Shown here: piece after piece, positions 56,530 to 64,000 of the stretch | How positions within the stretch are numbered: position 1 is the stretch's first letter | Layout: each line of letters opens with the position of its first letter | NCBI GenBank assembly: GCA_037447655.1 | Contig: JBBHKE010000695.1 | Span: 1-64,000 of the forward strand | Direction: 5' to 3' | DNA: 64,000 nucleotides | Source of the DNA: Zygnema cylindricum | Taxonomy: Eukaryota; Streptophyta; Zygnematophyceae; Zygnematales; Zygnemataceae | Program-made: the position numbers and the translations under genes | The notes under the pieces: model-generated | What the model was told of the DNA's origin: nothing | Databases searched by the model: none | What the model saw: only the letters and a program-made list of their open reading frames with translations

Positions 56530-57138
56530 ATTTCGGTTTTTTTTGAGAGAGAATATCTGTATTGGGCAGATCTTGTAAGGTCTTATTTTATACAAGTGAA
56601 GCTTTTTGATGTTGTTAATGGTTTTATGGTAGAAACTGATGTAAACTATGATCAAAAGAATGAGCAGGCTCTTCATTTGATAAAATTAATGATATCTAAG
56701 GAGCTGCATATGACATACATCCAAGCTTCTAAAGCATCAGAGATTTGGGATGCTTTGAAAAAGATATATTTTACGGCTAATGCACAACATTATATTATAA
56801 CTGCTGGGCAGATCTGGGAATATAAGTATACACGCGGAAGCATGGCAGAATATTGCAATAAATTCAGACTTCTAGTTGCTCAAAATGCATGTTCAGGTGG
56901 TTCATTTCTTGAGTATCACCAAGCAATGATTTTAGTGAGGGGGCTTCCTAGTGAGTATAAAGTTGCCTATGATGAACTAAAAAAATTGGATAAGAGACAG
57001 TGGAATCTAGCTACAGCTATAGAGTATGTTCTAGAAGAAGAAACGAATCAGTTGGCATTTAATTATGGAAAGACAACTGTAGCTTACAATGCTCAGTTTG
57101 AGAGAGATAATAGATTTCAAGGAAATCAGTCTTTTTAG
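56530..57138 (+). pseudogene. Element Z gag
   Basis: Copia gag: FFLRENIYWADLVRSYF, a conserved core from 56596 with VVNGFMVETD, ASEIWDALKKIYF, WEYKYTRGSMAEYCNKFRLL, LVRGLPSEYKVAYDELKK and a stop at 57136-57138. A few codons beyond the stop the knuckle region (RCVFIYNNGHLYKFCPLY, with Cys losses) is readable. The start lies in the LTR (ATG 56453), where the 5' LTR has lost one G relative to the 3' LTR, causing a frameshift. Confidence 0.8.
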
Positions 57139-57177
57139 CAATATGAACGGTGTGTCTTTATCTATAATAATGGTCAT

Positions 57178-57798
57178 TTGTACAAGTTTTGTCCTTTGTA
57201 TATAAAAGCTTGTGAAACAGGTTCTTATCGCAAAGGATGGAAGGTGAGAGGAGCTCCATTTACACCAAAACCTCCGAGCAAAACCGCAGTTTTTTCACTG
57301 GAGGAAGAGGAACCGGTGAAGGAGATGGAGAAGGAGAAATCAGAGGTTGTTAGTTTTCCTAAAACTGACAACACCGATTTCTTTGCTATGGCAAAGATGA
57401 TGGAGGGAGAAAAAGATCTCGGGTGGATTATGGACTCCGGAAGTTCCTCCCATATGTGTTGGAACAAATCCTATTTCAAGGATATGACACCTATCCCTAC
57501 TCGTCAAGTCTTTTATGCTTGTGGTGCCACGGTGGAAGCTAATGCTAAGGATAGCATAGATCTAAATTGTGAGATAGATGGCAAAGCTGTAAAAAGAACT
57601 TTGCATGATGTTTTATATGTGCCTAAATTTAAGAAAAAAATGTTTTCTACCTTTGTTGCAGAGAGTAAAGGTTTTGATGTTCTTCAGAGCAAAAGCAAAA
57701 AGATACTAATCAAGGATGGGAGAGTAGCCTTAGTGGGAACTAGAGGCCCAAACATGTTGTATCAGAAGGCCCAAACATGTTGTATCAGATGGACCTAG
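57178..57798 (+). pseudogene. Element Z protease region
   Basis: A 206-codon frame with an acidic linker (EEEEPVKEMEKEKSE), then the aspartic protease WIMDSGSSSHMCWN (DSGS active site, about 57424-57465), FYACGATVEANAKDSIDL and LHDVLYVPKFKKKMFS. A short duplication of GGCCCAAACATGTTGTATCA (about 57747 and 57768) breaks the frame before the pre-integrase domain. Confidence 0.85.
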
Positions 57799-58783
57799 TT
57801 AATAAAGTTGATTTTGTGTACTCCAGTGTCCTTTCTGAAAATGTTTTGTGGCATAAATGGCTTTGGCATGTTCATAATGAGAGACTTGAAAAGATGGTGA
57901 AGACTAATATGATAGAAGGTGTCAAGCTTGGTGAATAGGAATCCCATGTTTGTGATGGTTGTGTTCTAGGAAAGCTTCATAAGCTTCCCCTACCACAAAC
58001 TTCAGATTATCGAGCAAAGGATCTTCTCGGCCTTATCCACTCGAATGTATGGGAACCGGCCAAAGTTCCTTCCCTTAGTGGAAGGAAATACCTTGTTACC
58101 TTCACTCATAACCACTCACCGTTCAGCCGAGTGTACTTTATGAAGGAGAAGAGCGAGGTCTTCACACATTTCAAGCATTTCCGGATCTGGGCGGAGAATC
58201 TTCAGGGAAAATCGATCCTTGCTTTGCGATCTGACAACGATGGAGAGTATGTATCAAATACCTTTGCTGAATACTTGAAAGAAAATGGAATTTCTCATGA
58301 GTTTACTGTTCCTTACACTTTGGAACAGAATGGTGTGGCTCAAAGACTCAATAGGACCTTGACTGAATGTGTTATGTCTATAATGATAGATAAAAGTGTA
58401 GATCCGAAATTTTGGGGGGAATCTTTTCAGTGTGTTTCTTACATTAGAATAAGAATACAAACTAGATCTAAGAAGGATAAAACACCTTATCAAATGTGGA
58501 CAGGAAGAAAGCCAAATGTTAGTCACTTTAGAGTATTTCGAAGTAAGTGTTTTATACTGGATAACCTTCCAAATTGGAAATTAACCAATTTGTACCTTGG
58601 ATATTTTTGGGCTATGATGATGAGTCCGTAGGATATACAGTGTATAATCCTCAGAAAAATACAATTCAAATTGGTAGGAATATTGAAATCAAAGAAGAAA
58701 GTCAATCTGTTGATGTTTTTAGCATGAATGATGCAATTTTGTGTCCTCCATTGGACCATAGAATACAGGAAGCCTCTAGATAG
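57790..58783 (+). pseudogene. Element Z pre-integrase and integrase
   Basis: Pre-integrase zinc region LWHKWLWHVHNERLEKM with CDGCVLGKLHKL (57848-57990; one stop after KLGE), then the integrase core: DLLGLIHSNVWEP (the first Asp of the DDE triad appears as Asn in HSNVW), ALRSDNDGEYVSNTFAEYL (second Asp, about 58230), NGISHEFTVPYTLEQNGVAQR (Glu, about 58327). The C-terminal part has TPYQMWTGRKPNVSHFRVF and LGYDDESVGYTVYNP in shifted frames. It ends at the junction with the Y fragment (about 58766). The HSD to HSN change suggests an inactive enzyme. Confidence 0.85.
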
Positions 58784-59451
58784 TATTTAACTAACCCACT
58801 TCAAGCCACAGCCACTGCTGTCTAGGAAGGCAAAATGACAGTTTGACTTCACCCCTATGCAGCCTGGACTCCCCTGAGTTTGTAGCAAAAAGAATCACTG
58901 AAAACAGCCAACCAGCCGATAAGTTATGAGCCGGCAAAAATGCCAATTTATACAAAACTCTCTTAGAGAGAGGTGATTATCTACCAAAATTTCCTTAGTC
59001 CTAAACCTCTCTCACAACCCCTATCTAGTGAAGTACGAACCAATCATATTAGTGTAAAGTACATAAAGGTACTACGACCGATGTCCTTTCTGTACGGTTA
59101 GTGTACGACAAGGCTGTTGAGTGGACGCGTTTCACTTTTCCACTCGTTCGTATATTCTCCGGAATTCTCGCGACCGAATGTCATCCTTCCACGCGACGCC
59201 ACGTCATGCCACGTCCATAAAATCAAAAGTGACCATTCCGCGATCTCGGCGATGATGTGCACCGTCAGATTAAATCCGACATTGAATGTCGACCGTTTAA
59301 AACAAATGTCCGTTTCATTTGTTTTGTGCGAAATGACGTTCGCACTAAACCTTAACAAGTTCTATGTCTGTTCTTCCATATTACAGTTAAATGGTTTATG
59401 TATTTTACAACAGTTTAAATCCTAATGAAACCTTATATCACCTAACGGACT

Positions 59452-59527
59452 TCTACGACAGACTAGTTAGAGCTAACGGCTACGCCGCGATCTACCGGTT
59501 GAGGGTTCGAGTCCTGTCGGACTCAAC
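59452..59527 (+). other. tRNA-like segment with exact B-box in the Y LTR
   Basis: The plus strand (antisense to the element) has GACTAGTTAGAGCTAACGGC, resembling an A-box region, and an exact B-box GGTTCGAGTCC at 59504-59514, spaced about as in a tRNA gene. The helices do not form a convincing cloverleaf. Confidence 0.5.
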
Positions 59528-59744
59528 CTTTTGTTGAGAGTGACTTAAGTCACTCTTTAGTCCTTCCTATGGAGCTGAGGCAACCATGGCTCTATCGCTC
59601 TCTCTCTCGTTCAGTGACTACAACAACTATGGGGGCAAGAGAGAAGAGATGGAGGCAGGCTGCCTACATTTTCTTTATATGTTTTCGCTAATTAGTTTTA
59701 GACCTAGAAAATAAAACTACTTATTTCAACACTCCCCTTATTTT

Positions 59745-60427
59745 CTAGTCTAATTTTAACTTTTCTTTTAATCCACATTTTTCCCTATATTATTTCAACT
59801 TTGGAGAGGGCACAAGTTTGGTCATCATGTCAGCCACCATTTCCTCATCAAATCTATATACAAGATTCACTATTTTATTCTCAACTTTTTCTCTTACAAA
59901 ACTTAATCTTATGTCGATATGTTTAGCCTTAAAATGATGTTTTGGATTGTTGCAATTGTTATGGCTGCTTGATTATCACAAAATAATTCATGCACTCCCT
60001 CCTTCTTATACCCCAGTTCTTGCAGCAAGGACTTGACCCACATCAACTCTTTCACAGCAGAATAAGAGGCCATGTACTCAGCCTCCATAGTGGATTGTGC
60101 AACCACCTTTTGTTGCTTACTCCTCTAACAGCAAGCACCTTCCCCAACATACAATACATACCCAACAGTGTATCATCTCATAGGTGCGTCCCCATAACTA
60201 GCATCACTCCAAGAACTGATGTTAGTGTGCTCCCCTCCCAAATGCAACCATAACTCTCTGTTTCCCACCATATATCTCATGACTATCTTGGCTGCCTCCC
60301 AATCTCTCTTCCTAGGATCATTAAGACTCCTACTGAGTACTCCAACTGCTGCGGCTATGTCCTGCCTGCTACAGTTGATAAAGTAGATCAAACTTCTTAC
60401 GACCTGTCTATAAGGGATAGATTTCAT
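59745..60427 (-). pseudogene. Element Y RNase H region
   Basis: Frame pieces 60427-60173 (SIPYRQVVRSLIYFINCSRQ, DIAAAVGVLSRSLNDPRKRD, GTREL-like GNRELWLHLGGEHT, WSDASYGDA) and 60106-59909 (QSTMEAEYMASYSAVKELMW, DNQAAITIA), then a shifted tail with FVREKVENKIVNLVYR and EEMVADMMTKLVPSPKLK. One stop and one frameshift separate them. Confidence 0.85.
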
Positions 60428-60480
60428 AAACTCTCTCTCCTCTGGACTCGTCTAATCCTCTAAAATCATCACTGCTCCTT

Positions 60481-61263
60481 CTACACTCCATCACTTACTT
60501 TTGTCAAGTCCATGGGAGTGGTACAACTGTTATCATTTTCCATCTGGAATTTTTTAAGCATATTACCTATTGCTTCTTTCTGAGTAAGTTTGAAAATCTT
60601 CTTCCCCCTATCTCTCTCCATTTGGATCCGCAAAATATAATTTGCCGCCCCTAAATCCTTCATATCAAATCTGCCCCTAAGATCTTTTTTCAGTCTATTG
60701 ATCTTTTCCAAAGAGTTACTCAACACAAGCAGATCATCCACATAAATTGCAATAAAAATGACACCATTATCATCTTCAAACATATAGATAGAATGGTCAG
60801 AGCTGATCCGGATATAACCCTGATCGGTGAGAAACTCATCTAGTTTTTTATTCCACTGTCGGGGTGCCTGCTTCAGTCCATATAAGGATTTTATGAGCAT
60901 GCAGACTTTGCTCTCTTCTCCTTCTTCCACGAACCCCTCGGGTTGCCTCATGAAAATTTCTTCCTCTAACTCACCATTAAGAAAAGTTGTCTTAATGTCC
61001 ATCTAGGGGATTTCCATGTCTTCCGCTATTGCCATACTGAGGAGAATCCTTACTGAGGGGAACCGAACAACTGGAGCAAAGGTCTCCTCATAGTCAATCC
61101 CCTTCTTTTGAGTGAACCACTTCGCTACCAATCGAGCCTTATATCTCTCAATGGTATTATTTGGGTTCAGTTTTAGTTTTAATACCCATCTACACCCAAT
61201 AGATTTTGTGTCTGGAGGACAATCCGCTAATTTACAAGTATTTGCTTCCATGATAGAAGCCAT
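60481..61263 (-). pseudogene. Element Y reverse transcriptase
   Basis: Copia RT almost open from 61263 to 60481 with one in-frame TAG at about 61003. Motifs: [56 protein letters not shown] (Asp of the first catalytic motif), PEGFVEEGEESKVCML, SLYGLKQAPRQW, IYVDDLLVLSN (the YVDD box) and LGAANYILRIQM (usual form LG.A.YILG). It ends with TPMDLTKVSDGV. This is the best preserved RT in the window and is related to the W RT at 63405-64000. Confidence 0.9.
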
Positions 61264-62330
61264 CTCATCATTTATGGCTCTTCCATCACTTTAAGAGCAA
61301 ACACATTGATATCAAGCTACACTTTGTGAGAGAGAAGGTTATGGGAAGAGTTATGAAACTCAGTTATTTACCAGATGAGGAGATGGTTGCTGAAATGATG
61401 ACTAAACCCTTGCCTGCACCTAAATTAAAGTTTTGCAGAGAGGCATGTGGCTTAAGTGGCTAGCTGAGTCTAAAGTTTTTGGGGAGTGATGTTTTGGAAA
61501 GCTTTAGTCCTCTCTATGCCTCAAGTGTGAGGGAGAGAGAGTTTCACGACTTAGCATATGTTTGGTTGTAAGTTCGTTTCATTACACATTAGAATTGATG
61601 TTTCACTAGATCGGTAAGGAGTACACCTTTGAATACACTCCCGAGACACAAGTCACTACAAGAAAGAAGACACTCCAGAATATCCGATTGTTTGTGCATT
61701 GATACACTTGAGGACAAAATAGCACATGGAGATTTGTCTACGGTGCCGAATGTGATATGTACGCGGCTGAGGGAGACCGCCAACAAATGCTGGTCTGTGT
61801 GAACCATATACACGACAAATGACGTGGCATATAGAATCCTACTCCTTTGTAAATATCTAGTTAAGTATATTTTTGTCTTTGTGTGGTTAGTTGATTAGTA
61901 AAGGAATCTTTTTGTATGACGTACCTTGTTCGGTTCGAGCCGTAGGTATTTATTGTACGGATGGAATGCCTCCGTACGTTCAGCAGCATAGGCTTCAGTG
62001 TATATTAGTAGGACTTAGATAACTTTGAAGGTATGAACACTTTGTAGTCAAAAACTGTACAACCTGTTTTTGGCATTTACATCTATGAATATCTCACAGA
62101 TCTCTGGGCAGGATTATTTGTTATTTTGTGTGTGTGTTCATCTTGATATTGTCTACATTGTGGTAGATTTGCAGAGATATTGTGTATCTGGTTTGGGTTT
62201 TATCAACTATTGAAGTTGCTGTTTTTTAGACCGGTTTTTGTAAAAGTTTCTTGCTAGGTTTGGTTCTGAGATGACTACACCGGCATCCTCATCGTCTTCG
62301 GTTCCGGCTGTTGTTCAGAACAATAGATTT

Positions 62331-63234
62331 GGCATAAGAGGTTGGGGCATGTGCATCTAGATAGACTAAAGGAAATAAAAAGAAAGGGAGTAGTTGAGGG
62401 AATTCAGTTTGGGGATGATAAAAGTATGAGTGATTGTAGTGGATCTGCTCAAGATAAAACACGCAAACTACCTTTTCCAAAAGTTACCACCTTTAGGGGA
62501 GGAAAGGTACTAAATCTAGTTCATAGCGATATATGGGGACCAGTTATAGTCTTATCAGTTGGAGGAAAAAGGTATATGTTAACTATCATAGATGATTGGT
62601 CTATGTATATAGGAGTATATTTCCTTAAGTTTAAATGTGAAGCAGCATAATACTTTGCTAAATATAAGGCATGGAGTGAAAAACTCTTCCGAACTTCTAT
62701 AAAAAGAGTAAGAAGTGATAATGGGGGGGGGATATACCCCTAATCATTTTGAGGAATATTTGAAAACTTAAAGAATTTAGCATGAGAAACCGTTTGAAAC
62801 AATCTTAAACATAATGGTGTAGGTGAAATAATAAATATAACTCTAAGAGATAGTGCTTCGTGCATGCTGACTGTAAGAAAACATGACGACGATTTTGGGG
62901 AGATGCCATGAATTGTGCTAACTACCTCCAAAATAGAGTTCTTACATCAGCTGTTAAAGAGGAAACGCCTTATGAAAGGTGGACAGGAAGGAAGCCAGAC
63001 ATATCACACTTGGAGGTTTTCAAGAGTAAAGTTTATAGTTTAAATACTGAAAAATTTGACTGGAAATTAGATGTCAGAGGTAAGCCCAAACATTTAGTGG
63101 GATATAATGCGGATGTTGAAAGGTATAAAGTCTATCATCTGAAAAATGGGGACATTATGATGGTCAAGCATTTAGTAGTCATGGATGAAGGGAAATTTGT
63201 AAAAATAAAAATTGAATCAGATCAGAAATCATAA
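62331..63234 (+). pseudogene. Element W pre-integrase and integrase, continuation after Z
   Basis: Starts WHKRLGHVHLDRLKEIKRKG with CSGSAQDKTRKL (one zinc Cys lost), then VHSDIWGP (first catalytic Asp, about 62525) and IDDWSMYIGVYFLK, a stop at 62648, VRSDNGGG (second Asp, about 62712), then a badly broken stretch. An open frame at 62908-63234 follows with NRVLTSAVKEETPYERWTGR, PKHLVGYNADVERYKVYHL (integrase C-terminus). It continues the W copy from 55689; together the two parts give the copia order. Confidence 0.85.
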
Positions 63235-63404
63235 ACAAAAATTATTGATGACATTGCCAATCCACAAGAAAATGCAATGCATGTTCGAATTACAAGTTGA
63301 AAGAAAAGGGACCCCTCTTGGAAAAAGAACTTCTACCACGGTCAGAAGACACAGAAGATGAAGAGTCAAAAACAGTTTTTATGGTCAACAGATAGGACGA
63401 AATT

Positions 63405-64000
63405 GTGAAGAAGAATCCACGATGGCCCTCAATACCAGCAACAAATTTTGGACTAGGAAGTAGAAGCACTATAAGGATTCAAGAAATACTAGCAAACAAC
63501 AAGGTAAGAAAGTTGTCACACCCGAACGAGCCCCAAACATACTCCAATGCAGTGAACAGTTTGGAGAGCAGTAGATTGGTCATGGCAAATGAGGAGATGG
63601 CCTCAATCATGCAAGAAAACACCTGGGAACTAGTGGATTGTCCACCAGACAGAAATCTGATTGGATGTAAGTGGGTCTTCGAACTCAAATTAATTCTGAC
63701 AACACGATATAAAGATATAAGGCAAGGTTAGTAGCAAAAGGATATACATAAAAAGAAGAGATTAGCTACGATAGGACTTTTACTCCAAGTCATATTTTCC
63801 ACAGTCAAAATTATGCTCATGCTCAGTTTGGCAACAGCTTAAAACATAGAGATGCACCAGATGAACATCAAAACAACCTTCCTCTATAGGGAACTAGAGG
63901 AAGAAATCTTCATGCGACAGCCAGAGGGATTTGTGGAAGAAGGGGAAGAAAGTAATGTTTACATGTCAATAAAATCTGTGCACCGACTAAAACAGGCTCC
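63405..64000 (+). pseudogene. Element W reverse transcriptase, 5' part, running off the window
   Basis: Frame 63405-63731 has EPQTYSNAVNS, MASIMQENTWELVDCPPDRN, LIGCKWVFELKL. After frame breaks it continues as MNIKTTFLYRELEEEIFMRQ, PEGFVEEGEES and a LKQA motif at the window edge. It is closely related to the Y RT. The rest of RT, RNase H and the 3' LTR are beyond 64000. Confidence 0.85.

Larger units (their letters stand above)
58766..61285 (-). mobile_element. Inverted fragment of copia element Y (RT, RNase H, 3' LTR) replacing the RT region of Z
   Basis: On minus: RT from 61263, RNase H to about 59745, polypurine tract AAAATAAGGGGAG, then the 3' LTR from 59731 (TGTTGAAATAAG) to the junction near 58766, where the LTR is cut in CTATCTAGAGGCTTCC before its end. 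The other junction at about 61285 falls in the Z RNase H at HHFK. No 5' LTR, gag, protease or integrase of Y is present and no target duplication was seen, so it arrived by recombination or repair rather than by integration. Confidence 0.75.
55690..62325 (+). mobile_element. Copia element Z, full-length with both LTRs, inserted in element W
   Basis: 5' LTR 55690-56507 (TGTTGTTTTGG...AACAACA) and 3' LTR 61487-62325 (TGATGTTTTGG...AACAATA) in direct orientation. The target duplication GATTT is exact (55685-55689 and 62326-62330). The internal region holds gag, protease, integrase and, just before the 3' LTR, the end of RNase H (61286-61462: [38 protein letters not shown]) and the polypurine tract TTTTTGGGGAG. 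The RT region is missing, replaced by an inverted Y-family fragment (58766-61285). Confidence 0.9.

Noticed and set aside
59452-59527. A functional tRNA gene
   Set aside because: The B-box is exact, but acceptor and T arms do not pair well and the segment is part of a repeated LTR; kept as tRNA-like only.
1-64000. CRISPR array, bacterial operon, plasmid or organelle DNA
   Set aside because: No regularly spaced identical repeats with unique spacers; introns, LTR elements and MITEs show eukaryotic nuclear DNA.

Overview
The window is nuclear DNA from a eukaryote of the green-plant (streptophyte) lineage. This rests on a 16-exon gene whose product matches the plant form of the Rab3GAP catalytic subunit, on GT-AG introns, on a TATA-bearing gene for a small secreted protein, and on dense Ty1/copia, gypsy-like, non-LTR and TIR-element debris. 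I cannot name the species. Only two ordinary host genes are convincing: the Rab3GAP1-like gene (7068-15037, minus) and a three-exon gene for a secreted protein with two cysteine-rich PAN/apple-like domains (25766-27434, minus).

Layout. 1-2990: no gene, short dispersed repeats. 3012-5475: wreck of a non-LTR retrotransposon (RT plus C-terminal restriction-like endonuclease, R2/CRE type). 7-15 kb: Rab3GAP1-like gene. 15.8-18 kb: two small TIR elements with clear target duplications (TA; TAA). 19.3-20.2 kb: gypsy-type and copia LTR pieces. 20.8-21.75 kb: about 1 kb of polypyrimidine hexamer repeat. 21.9-25.2 kb: two inverted copia gag fragments. 25.7-27.4 kb: PAN-like gene. 27.9-31.3 kb: four related TA-flanked elements, one forming a 1.04-kb palindrome and one split by a TTA-flanked element. 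31.3-40.85 kb: stacked copia LTRs, a gypsy 5' fragment, an internally deleted copia, a CT-rich satellite and a degenerate copia gag-protease. 40.85-44.8 kb: a gag-only LTR element. 44.8-50.4 kb: an LTR element whose truncated gag runs into a second, broken copy of the PAN-like gene, with its intron retained, and which contains a 10-N assembly gap. 50.4-64 kb: copia remnants ending in a three-level nest: element W (53.2 to beyond 64 kb) is split by element Z (55690-62325, TSD GATTT), and the RT region of Z is replaced by an inverted piece of element Y (58766-61285).

The observation most worth following concerns how the copia elements start. In several of them the LTR ends one base before a sequence matching GTTATGGGCCCACC, the complement of the anticodon stem-loop region of initiator tRNA-Met (half-tRNA priming, as in Drosophila copia). 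That primer site lies inside the gag reading frame and encodes the recurring peptide (Q)VMGPP, so the gag start codon lies within the 5' LTR. The second is the LTR element carrying an unspliced host-gene fragment whose intact relative lies 20 kb away in the same window. All calls come from reading the sequence by eye; no database search was possible.
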